Source of the DNA: Acidisphaera sp035272265 | GTDB lineage: Bacteria > Pseudomonadota > Alphaproteobacteria > Acetobacterales > Acetobacteraceae | Assembly (NCBI GenBank): GCA_035272265.1 | Contig: DATEQV010000331.1 | Location: forward strand, 1-18,257 | DNA length: 18,257 nt | Direction: 5' to 3' | Shown: positions 1-5,859 of the stretch, piece after piece | How positions within the stretch are numbered: the stretch's first letter is position 1 | How the letters are laid out: each line of letters opens with the position of its first letter | Program-made: the position numbers and the translations under genes | Notes under the pieces: model-generated | Databases searched by the model: none | The model's input: only the letters and a program-made list of their open reading frames with translations | Told to the model about the DNA's origin: nothing

Positions 1-448
1 CAGCGTGGCGGATCAGCAGCAGCGGCAGCAGCAGTCCGAGCCCGGCGCCGGAAGCGGTCGCACGCCACCAGCCGGTCGCGCCGAGCAGCCGAAGGGCGCC
101 GAAGCCGAGCAGCCCGCCGCCGAACGCGCCGGCGATCGCGCCGCTCAGCGCGAAGACCGGGATGAACGATTCGTCTCCGAACCAGCGTCCGACCGGGTCG
201 AGGACCCGCACCGCCACATCGACCGCGGCGGCGTTGGCGATGATGGAGAGCGTGGCGAACGCCGCCGCAGCCGCCATCCGCAACCGGCGCCGCACGACCA
301 GCAGCGCCCCGAAGAGCAGTCCGAAGATCAGTCCGGGGTACAGGAAGAACTCTCGGGGCGGCGAATCGCCGAGCGGGATCAGGTCGATTCCGGCAGCGGC
401 CAGCGCGCCGCTGACAGCGCCGAGCAGCGCCGGCTGAATCGGGTTCAT
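1..448 (-). CDS. Hypothetical integral membrane protein, 3' end beyond window
   Basis: An open frame starts at ATG 448 and runs leftward without a stop past the window edge, giving 149 visible residues that begin MNPIQPALLGAVSGALAAAG. It is rich in Gly, Ala and Leu, with hydrophobic stretches at about residues 5-23, 36-54, 60-78, 93-115 and 130-147, separated by short charged loops such as VVRRRLR and RVLDPVGRW. This predicts a small polytopic inner-membrane protein. No family motif was recognised. It lies 50 nt downstream of the cytochrome b561 gene on the same strand, so the two may be co-transcribed. No clear Shine-Dalgarno sequence precedes ATG 448, which leaves the start uncertain. The membrane topology is an inference from hydrophobicity; the function is unknown. 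Confidence 0.6.
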   Translation of the reverse strand, partial: MNPIQPALLGAVSGALAAAGIDLIPLGDSPPREFFLYPGLIFGLLFGALLVVRRRLRMAAAAAFATLSIIANAAAVDVAVRVLDPVGRWFGDESFIPVFALSGAIAGAFGGGLLGFGALRLLGATGWWRATASGAGLGLLLPLLLIRHA

Positions 449-498
449 GGGGCGCAGACTGTGCCGCAGACCGGGCGGTCGACCAAGACCCCGAAAGC

Positions 499-1074
499 CT
501 ACACCCTGCCCCAGGGCAGCATGCGTTGCAGCTCGGCGTCGCGGTCGACGAACTGGTGCTTCAGCGCGGCGGCGACGTGCAGCGTGAACAGCGCATACAG
601 CACGTAGCCGAAATAGATGTGCACGAGGCCGAGCACGTCGTGCAGGTGGTCCTGCTCCGCCGCCGGATACCCCTGCAGGAACCCGAAGCGGGGCCAGTAG
701 AACAGGCCGAACCAGTACATCGGATGCGTCGGCGCCGCCCGCCATGCGGAATCGTGCAGCCAGCCGGTGATCGGCAGCGCGAAGATCAGGACATACAGCG
801 CGGCATGCGCCGCGTGCGCGCCGGCACGCTCGAAGCTTGAGTAGGAGCGCGGCAAGGGCGGCGGCGGATGGGCCGCGCGCCACAGCACCCGCAGGATCGC
901 CAGCCCCAGCACGGTGATGCCGATCGACTTGTGGGTGTCGATCAGCGGCCGCACCGCGTCGTCGGGCACATACTTCCAGGTCCAGGCCAGGGCGACATTG
1001 GCCACGATCAGCGCCGCCACGATCCAGTGGAGCGCCATGGCCAACCGGGTGTATTTCCCGCCGCTCGCGACCAT
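499..1074 (-). CDS. Cytochrome b561 (YodB/CybB-type di-haem membrane protein)
   Basis: This 191-aa protein matches the cytochrome b561 family, which carries two b haems in a four-helix membrane bundle and passes electrons from quinol or superoxide to acceptors. Candidate haem-ligand histidines are H16 in ALHW on helix 1, H48 in DTHKS at the start of helix 2, H87/H90 in AHAAHAALY on helix 3, and H166/H173 in LHVAAALKHQF on helix 4. The C-terminus VDRDAELQRMLPW is typical of the family. The frame stays open upstream to 1626, but family length and the internal ATG at 1074, preceded by GATAAGG, fix the start. It faces away from the glycosyltransferase gene at 1204. The physiological electron partner cannot be told from the sequence. 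Confidence 0.93.
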   Translation of the reverse strand: MVASGGKYTRLAMALHWIVAALIVANVALAWTWKYVPDDAVRPLIDTHKSIGITVLGLAILRVLWRAAHPPPPLPRSYSSFERAGAHAAHAALYVLIFALPITGWLHDSAWRAAPTHPMYWFGLFYWPRFGFLQGYPAAEQDHLHDVLGLVHIYFGYVLYALFTLHVAAALKHQFVDRDAELQRMLPWGRV

Positions 1075-1173
1075 GTGCGCCTTATCGCCCCGGCCAATGA
1101 TCTGGACAACGGGGAATAAACGACGACCTCGGCAGTCGATAAGAGGCGGAGACGTGACATCCGCCTGGCTTTG

Positions 1174-1205
1174 CGAAAAGGTAATCGATCGAAAAGGTAA
1201 TCGAT
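1174..1205 (+). repeat. Tandem 16-bp direct repeat carrying a duplicated ribosome-binding site
   Basis: The 16-mer CGAAAAGGTAATCGAT occurs twice with no gap, at 1174-1189 and 1190-1205. The second copy contains AAAAGG (1192-1197) six nucleotides before the glycosyltransferase ATG at 1204, and the start codon's AT is the last two bases of the copy. The first copy carries the same AAAAGG but is followed by ATC instead of ATG, so it cannot initiate there. The second copy decides the start of the downstream gene. Confidence 0.9.
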
Positions 1206-2649
1206 GACCGCGCTGGACGCCGCCTTCTCGGCCGCCTCGCCGCGCCTGTCCGCGCGGGGCACGAAGCTGGCCAGCCTGCTGATCCATCTCGGCGCGTTCG
1301 CGCTGTGGATCGTGCTGTTCGCGCCCGCCTTCACCTTCGATGGCCTGCTCGCGTGGTCCGCCGGCATCGTCTATGTCTGCTACGATACGTTGCTGATCCT
1401 GTTCGTCTTCCGGCAAAGCCTCGCCCTGCTGCGTCCGCGCGCGCGGCCGGCGTGCGCGCCTGTCACCGAACGGCCACAACTCGCGGCGGTGATCGCGGCG
1501 CGCAACGAGGCTTCGGTGCTGCCGCTGACCATCCGCCGGCTGCTGGAGCAGAGCGATCCGCCCGACCTGATCGTCGTCGCCGACGACGGCTCCACCGACG
1601 GCACGCAAGCCGCGATGGCGCAGCACTTCGGCCTAAGCTGCCCGCCGCTCGGGCGCAGCGTGGAGACCAGACTCGCCAACACGACGCTGCGCTGGCTGCG
1701 GCTGACGCATGGCGGCAAGGCGCGGGCGCTGAATGCCGCGCTGCCGCTCGCGGATGCCGACATCGTGCTGACCATCGACGCCGACACGCTGCTGGCGCAG
1801 GACGCGATCGCCGCGATGCGCGGCGCGTTCGCGCGCGAGCCCGAACTCGTCGCCGCCACCGGCGTGCTGACGCCGACCTGCGGACGCGGCCTCGGCAACC
1901 GGCTGTTCGCATGGTTCCAGACCTATGAATACGTCCGCAACTTCATGACGCGCTTCGCCTGGATGCGCGCCGACTGCCTGCTGCTGATCTCCGGCGCGTT
2001 CGCGGGCTTCCGCCGGCCTGCGCTGATGGAGGTCGGCGGCTTCGACCCGATGTGCTTCACCGAGGACTACGAGCTGATCCACCGCCTGCGCCGCCACGCC
2101 GCCGACCGCGGCCTCGACTGGCGGGTGCGCGTGGTCGGGGACGCGCGCGCGCGCACCGATGCGCCCGGCTCGATCCCCGCCTTCCTGCGCCAGCGCCGCC
2201 GGTGGTTCGGCGGCTTCCTGCAGACGCAGTTGTGGAACCGCGACATGGTCGGCAACCGCCGTTACGGCGCGGTCGGCCTGCTGATGCTGCCGGTGAAGGC
2301 GTTCGACACGCTGCAGCCGATCTACGGCCTGACGGCGGTGGCGATCCTGGGCGCCTCGCTGGTCAGCGGCAACGGCAACGTCGCATGGCCCGCGTTCGGC
2401 GTGGTGGCTGCCAAGATCGCGCTCGACCTCGGCTTCTACGCGTGGATGGTCGTGATGTACCGGCGCTGGACCGGCGACGCGCGCAGCACCAGCCTGACGA
2501 TGGCGCTGCTCGCCGCGCTCATCGAGCCGTTCACGTTCCAGATCCTGCGCCATCTCGGCGCGGCTCTCGGCTGGGTGTCGTTCCTGCGCCAGCGCGAGAT
2601 CTGGGCCAGCCCCTCGCGGGCGGGAATCGTGGAGGTCGGCGCCGACTGA
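1204..2649 (+). CDS. Membrane-bound family 2 glycosyltransferase, processive beta-glycan synthase type
   Basis: This 481-aa protein has the full D, D, D, QxxRW signature of processive GT2 enzymes such as poly-N-acetylglucosamine, hyaluronan and cellulose synthases. DDGSTDGT is at residues 127-134, KARALN at 172-177, DAD at 192-194, SGAFAGFRR near 263-271, TED at 286-288 and QRRRW at 330-334. Membrane segments flank the cytoplasmic catalytic domain: about 22-42 and 50-70 before it, and roughly three or four after residue 355. Such enzymes use UDP-sugars and extend a polysaccharide while moving it across the inner membrane. The sugar cannot be assigned, and no export or deacetylase partner lies nearby, so it may act alone or make a glycolipid. 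The start is set by a strong SD in the second copy of a duplicated 16-mer. Confidence 0.93.
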   Translation: MTALDAAFSAASPRLSARGTKLASLLIHLGAFALWIVLFAPAFTFDGLLAWSAGIVYVCYDTLLILFVFRQSLALLRPRARPACAPVTERPQLAAVIAARNEASVLPLTIRRLLEQSDPPDLIVVADDGSTDGTQAAMAQHFGLSCPPLGRSVETRLANTTLRWLRLTHGGKARALNAALPLADADIVLTIDADTLLAQDAIAAMRGAFAREPELVAATGVLTPTCGRGLGNRLFAWFQTYEYVRNFMTRFAWMRADCLLLISGAFAGFRRPALMEVGGFDPMCFTEDYELIHRLRRHAADRGLDWRVRVVGDARARTDAPGSIPAFLRQRRRWFGGFLQTQLWNRDMVGNRRYGAVGLLMLPVKAFDTLQPIYGLTAVAILGASLVSGNGNVAWPAFGVVAAKIALDLGFYAWMVVMYRRWTGDARSTSLTMALLAALIEPFTFQILRHLGAALGWVSFLRQREIWASPSRAGIVEVGAD

Positions 2650-2674
2650 CGCGGCGCTGGAACCCGCTCACACC

Positions 2675-2792
2675 GTCATCGCGAGCCGCCTCTTGGCGGC
2701 GTGGCGACCCAGGGCCGCGTGACAAACGCCTGCCGCGCGGCCCTGGATTGCCACGTCCCGCCACGCCTTCGGCTCGCGGTCCTCGCAATGAC
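2675..2792. repeat. Palindromic dispersed repeat, copy A (about 118 bp)
   Basis: The ends are GTCATCGCGAG (from 2675) and CTCGCAATGAC (to 2792), imperfect inverted copies of each other. Inside is a perfect 11-bp stem, CCAGGGCCGCG (2709-2719) with CGCGGCCCTGG (2736-2746), and a 16-nt loop holding GACAAACGCCTGC. A small hairpin CCGCC-TCTT-GGCGG lies near the left end. The element is closely related to the one at 4288-4400 and shares its end sequence with the partial copy at 18219. It sits between the glycosyltransferase and the convergent cupin gene, where it could also act as a transcription stop. Confidence 0.9.
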
Positions 2793-2822
2793 GGGCCACA
2801 TCGCTTCGTGCCTCGCGATGAC
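2793..2822. repeat. Partial palindromic-repeat end abutting copy A
   Basis: Read on the minus strand from 2822 this is GTCATCGCGAGGCACGAAGC and onward, which resembles the start of the copy at 18219 (GTCATTGCGAGGAGCGCAGC). It directly adjoins the right end of copy A and looks like a fragment or solo end of a second unit, so 2675-2822 forms a small cluster. Confidence 0.65.
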
Positions 2823-2852
2823 GGCGTAAGTCGTACTGTTCGAAATTCACCA

Positions 2853-3242
2853 TCACACGGTCGCCGCCCAGGGACCATCGACGCCGTACGCTTCGTCTTC
2901 GCCCGGCCACGGCGGCATGGTCACACCGACGGCCACGAGCGGCTCATCGCTATCGGATCGAAACTGGAACTGCGTTCCGACGGGGATGCTGATCGACGTG
3001 CCCGGGCCGACGTCGACGATCTGCTCGAATTCGCCGGCGCGCCGCCACACTCGCCCGTGCCCCGCGACGAAGTACCACACTTCTTCGACCGTTCGATGTG
3101 CGACGGCCCGGGACGCGGCGCGCGGCGCGATCGAAAACTGCGCCATGCTGCCGCCCCGGACGCGGCACAACACCCGCACCTCGGAGCCGTCCGGCGCTAT
3201 CGCATCCGGCCGGCTGCCAACCCGCTTGGTTTCAAACGTCAC
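2853..3242 (-). CDS. Small cupin-domain protein
   Basis: This 129-aa protein has a single cupin fold. Motif 1 is AHRTVEEVWYFVAGHGRVW (residues 48-66) and motif 2 is PGTSISIPVGTQFQFRS (80-96), with PPWPGEDEAY near the C-terminus as in many small sugar- or metal-binding cupins. Only one His of motif 1 (H49) is clear, and the His usually found in motif 2 is a Gln (Q91), so metal binding may be altered or lost. The chosen start is GTG 3242, preceded by GGGAG eight nucleotides away; the frame is open further upstream but that part lacks family character. A stem-loop lies 27 nt upstream of the start. The ligand and reaction are unknown. It ends 30 nt from the repeat cluster and convergent to the glycosyltransferase. 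Confidence 0.8.
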   Translation of the reverse strand: MTFETKRVGSRPDAIAPDGSEVRVLCRVRGGSMAQFSIAPRAASRAVAHRTVEEVWYFVAGHGRVWRRAGEFEQIVDVGPGTSISIPVGTQFQFRSDSDEPLVAVGVTMPPWPGEDEAYGVDGPWAATV

Positions 3243-3268
3243 GAGACCTGCTCCCACCGGCACCGGAC

Positions 3269-3302
3269 GGCCTACGCCGCGACAGTATCGCGGCGCAAGG
3301 CC
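3269..3302. promoter_or_regulatory. Strong stem-loop upstream of the cupin gene
   Basis: CGCCGCGA (3275-3282) pairs perfectly with TCGCGGCG (3288-3295) around the loop CAGTA. After a small internal bulge the stem continues with GGCCT (3269-3273) against AGGCC (3298-3302). Relative to the cupin start at 3242 it would lie in the 5' leader. It could be an operator, an RNA leader structure or a chance GC-rich hairpin; no sequence family was recognised. Confidence 0.45.
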
Positions 3303-3325
3303 GATCTGAAGATCGCCGGACCCCG

Positions 3326-3390
3326 CCATCGTCCGCCCACCTGGACCGGCCCGTTCCGCCAACGTCATGGTCCGCGCAGGTGGACCATCC
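3326..3390. repeat. Two diverged 26-bp direct repeats
   Basis: The sequences at 3326-3351 and 3365-3390 align without gaps at 19 of 26 positions, sharing GTCCGC and TGGACC blocks with the same spacing. Starts are 39 bp apart. The second copy is also a 7-bp inverted repeat, ATGGTCC (3367-3373) with GGACCAT (3382-3388). They lie about 90 bp upstream of the promoter at 3478 and could be paired protein-binding sites or remnants of a duplication. Confidence 0.4.
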
Positions 3391-3477
3391 ACGCCTTTGG
3401 CTCCGACACGAACGCCCGGCGGCCAGTCTGCCCCGGCCGGCACGACGAGCCCCCCGGAGACAGCCAGAAAAAAAACC

Positions 3478-3506
3478 TTGCCAACCCTCCCCGTCTGCAG
3501 GATTAT
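3478..3506 (+). promoter_or_regulatory. Predicted sigma70-type promoter of the 379-aa gene
   Basis: TTGCCA (3478-3483) matches the -35 consensus at five of six bases and GATTAT (3501-3506) matches the -10 at four of six, with an ideal 17-nt spacer. An A-rich run immediately upstream resembles an UP element. The inferred transcript would start near 3513, leaving a leader of about 40 nt ending in a near-perfect SD. Confidence 0.6.
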
Positions 3507-3551
3507 GGTCCCAACAGACCGTTTCAACGCCCAACCAGAAAGGAGGGGCCG

Positions 3552-4691
3552 ATGTTCAACTACCTGACGCCTCTCCTGAAGACCCTCTACCGCCGCCTCA
3601 TCGAAGCCCGGCCCTACGCACGCGGAACGCGCCCCCGCCCAGTGCCGCCGGACGACGAGCGGCCTGCCTGCGGCCGCGACCGGCACTACCGGCTGGAGAT
3701 CGCCTACGACGCGTTTTGCGAGCACCGCCCGCCGCCGAAGCAGCTGTTCCGCCACAACCCCGCCCGCCGCGACCTCACCTCGTGGTGCGACAAGCCCAAC
3801 TCCTGGACCGGGCGCCGCAAACCGCGCTGCCACCACTGCGAGACCGCCCGCGCCCACTACATCGCCGCCCGCGACACCGGCGACTGGAAGGCCGAGGTCG
3901 CGCTCTACAAGCGCGCCCGCCGGGGGGCCGTGCGCCTGGACGCCGAGCGCCGGCAGTGGCGCGAGCAGCGCCGGCAGTTCTGGGCGCGTCATCGCGAGAA
4001 CGTCGCCCGGAACGGCCCGGAGCCGATGCCGCCGCAGTTCGAGCCCGAGCTATGGCCGATGATCGCCCATCGCGGCTCGCTCGAATCCTGGCACCATCGC
4101 GACCGGCGCGAGGTCGAGCGCGGCCTCCTGCGCGCCCACGCCCGTCACCTGCGCCGACAGACCCAGCGCCGCCGCGAACGCCTGCGCGACCTCGAAGCCG
4201 GACGTACCGCCGGGTGCGACAGCGCGAATCCCGCATCGCGCCATCCTCACGTCGACGACGCCGTTTCAGCGCCACCATCCGAGCCCCGTCATTGCGAGGA
4301 CCCCGGCGCAGCCGGGGGCCGTGGCAATCCAGGACCGCGCGACAAACATCTGCAACGCGTCCCTGGATCGCCACGCCGCCGAGAGGCGGCTCGCGATGAC
4401 GCTGGGGACTGGACCGGCCTCTCGGAGCCGCCAGCAGAAGTCGCGCCCCCCGAGGCGCCGGCCATCGCACTGGCACCGGCCGAACCCATGCCGTCCGACG
4501 CGACCGAACCATCGCAACCGCTCGCCGATCCCGCGCCGTCCGACGCGCCCGCGCCGGCCACCGAACACGCGGCACCCGCACGGATCTCGCCCGCGATTCC
4601 GCCCGAGATACGGCACACCGGAGTCAAAACCGGCGCCGCCCGCTGGATGATCCCGCCGCCGCGTCTCCCGCCCGGCGATCGACGCAGGTGA
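3552..4691 (+). CDS. Unrecognised basic Cys/His-containing protein with an embedded repeat
   Basis: This 379-aa protein starts at ATG 3552 after a near-consensus SD, AGGAGG at 3541-3546. I recognise no family. Residues 1-50 are basic and Pro-rich. Five Cys lie in 40-96 (C40, C56, C79, C93, C96), ending in a CHHC cluster that could bind a metal such as zinc. Residues 110-215 are strongly charged and Arg/Glu rich (ERRQWREQRRQFWARHREN), probably alpha-helical or coiled coil. Residues 246-283 are the translation of palindromic repeat copy B. Residues 290-379 are a Pro/Ala-rich, probably disordered tail. The same frame stays open upstream to 2052, but that part overlaps the glycosyltransferase and lacks coding character. 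The strong promoter and SD argue that it is expressed. Function unknown. Confidence 0.72.
   Translation: MFNYLTPLLKTLYRRLIEARPYARGTRPRPVPPDDERPACGRDRHYRLEIAYDAFCEHRPPPKQLFRHNPARRDLTSWCDKPNSWTGRRKPRCHHCETARAHYIAARDTGDWKAEVALYKRARRGAVRLDAERRQWREQRRQFWARHRENVARNGPEPMPPQFEPELWPMIAHRGSLESWHHRDRREVERGLLRAHARHLRRQTQRRRERLRDLEAGRTAGCDSANPASRHPHVDDAVSAPPSEPRHCEDPGAAGGRGNPGPRDKHLQRVPGSPRRREAARDDAGDWTGLSEPPAEVAPPEAPAIALAPAEPMPSDATEPSQPLADPAPSDAPAPATEHAAPARISPAIPPEIRHTGVKTGAARWMIPPPRLPPGDRRR
4288..4400. repeat. Palindromic dispersed repeat, copy B (about 113 bp), inside a coding sequence
   Basis: The ends are GTCATTGCGAGG (from 4288) and CTCGCGATGAC (to 4400). Its outer arms match copy A at 2675-2792 when read on the opposite strand: GAGCCGCCTC-T/C-GGCGGCGTGGCGA is present in both. 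The central loop, however, matches on the same strand (GACAAACATCTGC here, GACAAACGCCTGC in A). It contributes residues 246-283 of the 379-aa protein without a stop codon. Confidence 0.9.
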
Positions 4692-4722
4692 TGCCACCCG
4701 CCCTCGCACGCTGGTGTCCTGC

Positions 4723-4750
4723 CCCGGAAGTTCGCATGCGAACTTCCGGG
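4723..4750. terminator. Perfect 28-bp palindrome between convergent genes
   Basis: The half-site CCCGGAAGTTCGCA (4723-4736) is followed at once by its exact reverse complement (4737-4750). It lies 31 nt after the stop of the 379-aa gene. It could form a hairpin or cruciform and stop transcription from either side, but there is no T-tract, and the perfect two-fold symmetry would equally suit a protein-binding site. It shares the core GAAGTTCG with the palindrome at 4793. Confidence 0.6.
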
Positions 4751-4780
4751 ATAAGCAGGCCACCAAGACTTTGATGTCTC

Positions 4781-4828
4781 GTGTCCCACTCAGATTCCGA
4801 AGTTCGACGAACTTCGGAATCGGGACAC
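4781..4828. terminator. Extended inverted repeat overlapping the hydrolase stop codon
   Basis: GATTCCGAAGTTCG (4793-4806) and CGAACTTCGGAATC (4808-4821) are exact inverted copies around A4807. Outside them GTGTCCC (4781-4787) pairs with GGGACAC (4822-4828), giving 21 bp of pairing with one 5-nt bulge. Position 4828 is the last base of the alpha/beta hydrolase stop codon, so this is probably its terminator. The core GAAGTTCG...CGAACTTC is shared with the palindrome at 4723. Confidence 0.65.
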
Positions 4829-5661
4829 TAGCCGGTCAGGAAAGCGCGGATGCGCTCGATCGTGGGCGCGTCCATCAGCGAGGGCGCATGGCCGGCGCCG
4901 GCGACTTCCATCGTCTGCGCGCCGCCCTGTGCCATGCGCGCCAGCGTCTCGGGCAGCAGCACGTCGCTCTGCGCGCCGCGGATGGCGAGCACCGGGATCT
5001 TGATCGCCGCCCAGAGCTGCCAGAGGTCGGTGTCGCTCGGATTGTTCGCCTTGATCGGGTCGGCGATCTTGGGATCGTAGTGCAGCGTCAGCCGCCCGTC
5101 CGGCAGCACGCGGGCCGAGATCCGCGCCAGATGCGCCCAGTCGGCGTCGGTCATCGGCGCGAAGGCGGCGTGAATGCGGCGCAGATGCGCCTCCAGCTCC
5201 GCCATGTCGTCGAACTCGGGCATGTCCTCGGCCACCTGCTCGCGGATCCGGCGCAGGCCGGCCTGCGGCACCATCGGGCCGACATCGTTGAGCACCAGCC
5301 TGGTCACCGGCGAGCGCTCGGCGGCGGCGATCGCCATGCCGACGATGCCGCCGAGCGACGTGCCGATCCACATCACCGGCCGCTGGATGGCGGCGAGCAG
5401 GTGGCCGATCGCGACGATGTAGGTTGCCGGCTGGTACAGCGCCGGCGTCGGCAGCCATTCCGAGGTGCCGCGTCCCGGCAGGTCGGGGCAGATGACGAAG
5501 AAGCTGCCGCTGAGCGCCTGCGCCAGCGCGTCGAAATCGCGGCCGGTGCGGGTCAGCCCGTGCAGGCAGATCACCGGGTCGTTCCCCGGATCGCCCCAGG
5601 CCACGTAGTTCATCCGGCGGAAGACGCCGTTCAGCAGGTAAGGGACATCACCCTCTTCCAT
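4828..5661 (-). CDS. Alpha/beta hydrolase
   Basis: This 277-aa protein has the canonical alpha/beta-hydrolase layout. The oxyanion-hole motif is LHGLTRTGRDFD (residues 33-44), the nucleophile elbow is GTSLGG (100-105) with Ser102, the likely acid is Asp233 in QSDVL, and the catalytic His is H258 in GAGHAPSL. The cap-type helical region lies at about 135-205. The start ATG 5661 is preceded by GGGGGA at seven nucleotides; the frame is open upstream to 6567 but there it runs antisense to the aldehyde dehydrogenase. It is divergent from that enzyme, suggesting a shared control region. The substrate (ester, lactone or C-C bond) cannot be assigned from motifs. Confidence 0.92.
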   Translation of the reverse strand: MEEGDVPYLLNGVFRRMNYVAWGDPGNDPVICLHGLTRTGRDFDALAQALSGSFFVICPDLPGRGTSEWLPTPALYQPATYIVAIGHLLAAIQRPVMWIGTSLGGIVGMAIAAAERSPVTRLVLNDVGPMVPQAGLRRIREQVAEDMPEFDDMAELEAHLRRIHAAFAPMTDADWAHLARISARVLPDGRLTLHYDPKIADPIKANNPSDTDLWQLWAAIKIPVLAIRGAQSDVLLPETLARMAQGGAQTMEVAGAGHAPSLMDAPTIERIRAFLTG

Positions 5662-5859
5662 CAGACGTTCCCCCAATGCGGCGGCAGGGCATGGCCCGCT
5701 TCGCTTACACGATGGCCGGAGCCTCCGGCTAGGCGCGGCGTGGAATTGCCGTCGCCCGTCGATCAGCGCAGGAATGCGGCAAACGGCGCGAACCGCCGCC
5801 GGCCGATGCACGGCCGTGGTGACACCGCGCCGGACAGGCACACGACCGCAGGAGGACCC

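Larger units (their letters stand above)
3243..3551. other. Divergent intergenic region with several inverted repeats and one plus-strand promoter
   Basis: This gap lies between the cupin (minus) and the 379-aa gene (plus). I see no convincing gene in it. It holds a stem-loop at 3269-3302, a short palindrome CGATCT-GA-AGATCG at 3302-3315, two diverged direct copies of a 26-bp sequence at 3326-3351 and 3365-3390, and a promoter at 3478-3506. The stretch just before the promoter contains nine consecutive A residues (3468-3475 region), unusual in this GC-rich DNA. Confidence 0.6.

Noticed and set aside
1075..1626. Upstream extension of the cytochrome b561 frame
   Set aside because: It is antisense to the glycosyltransferase, lacks family similarity, and would make the protein nearly twice the family length.
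2052..3551. Long plus-strand open frame leading into the 379-aa gene
   Set aside because: It overlaps the glycosyltransferase in another frame, runs through repeat copy A and the promoter, and is Arg/Pro/Ala-rich in the way GC-rich shadows are; the strong SD at 3541 marks the true start.
2675..4400. Repeat copies considered as a CRISPR array or insertion sequence
   Set aside because: Only two full copies 1.6 kb apart, no regular spacers, no transposase; structure is that of a non-coding palindromic element.
5715..5729. GCCGGAG-C-CTCCGGC hairpin between the hydrolase and aldehyde dehydrogenase
   Set aside because: A 7-bp GC-only stem is expected by chance in this DNA and its position gives no clear role.
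4714..5859. Upstream extension of the aldehyde dehydrogenase frame
   Set aside because: It runs antisense through the alpha/beta hydrolase and the second palindrome; AGGAGG before 5860 and family length fix the start.
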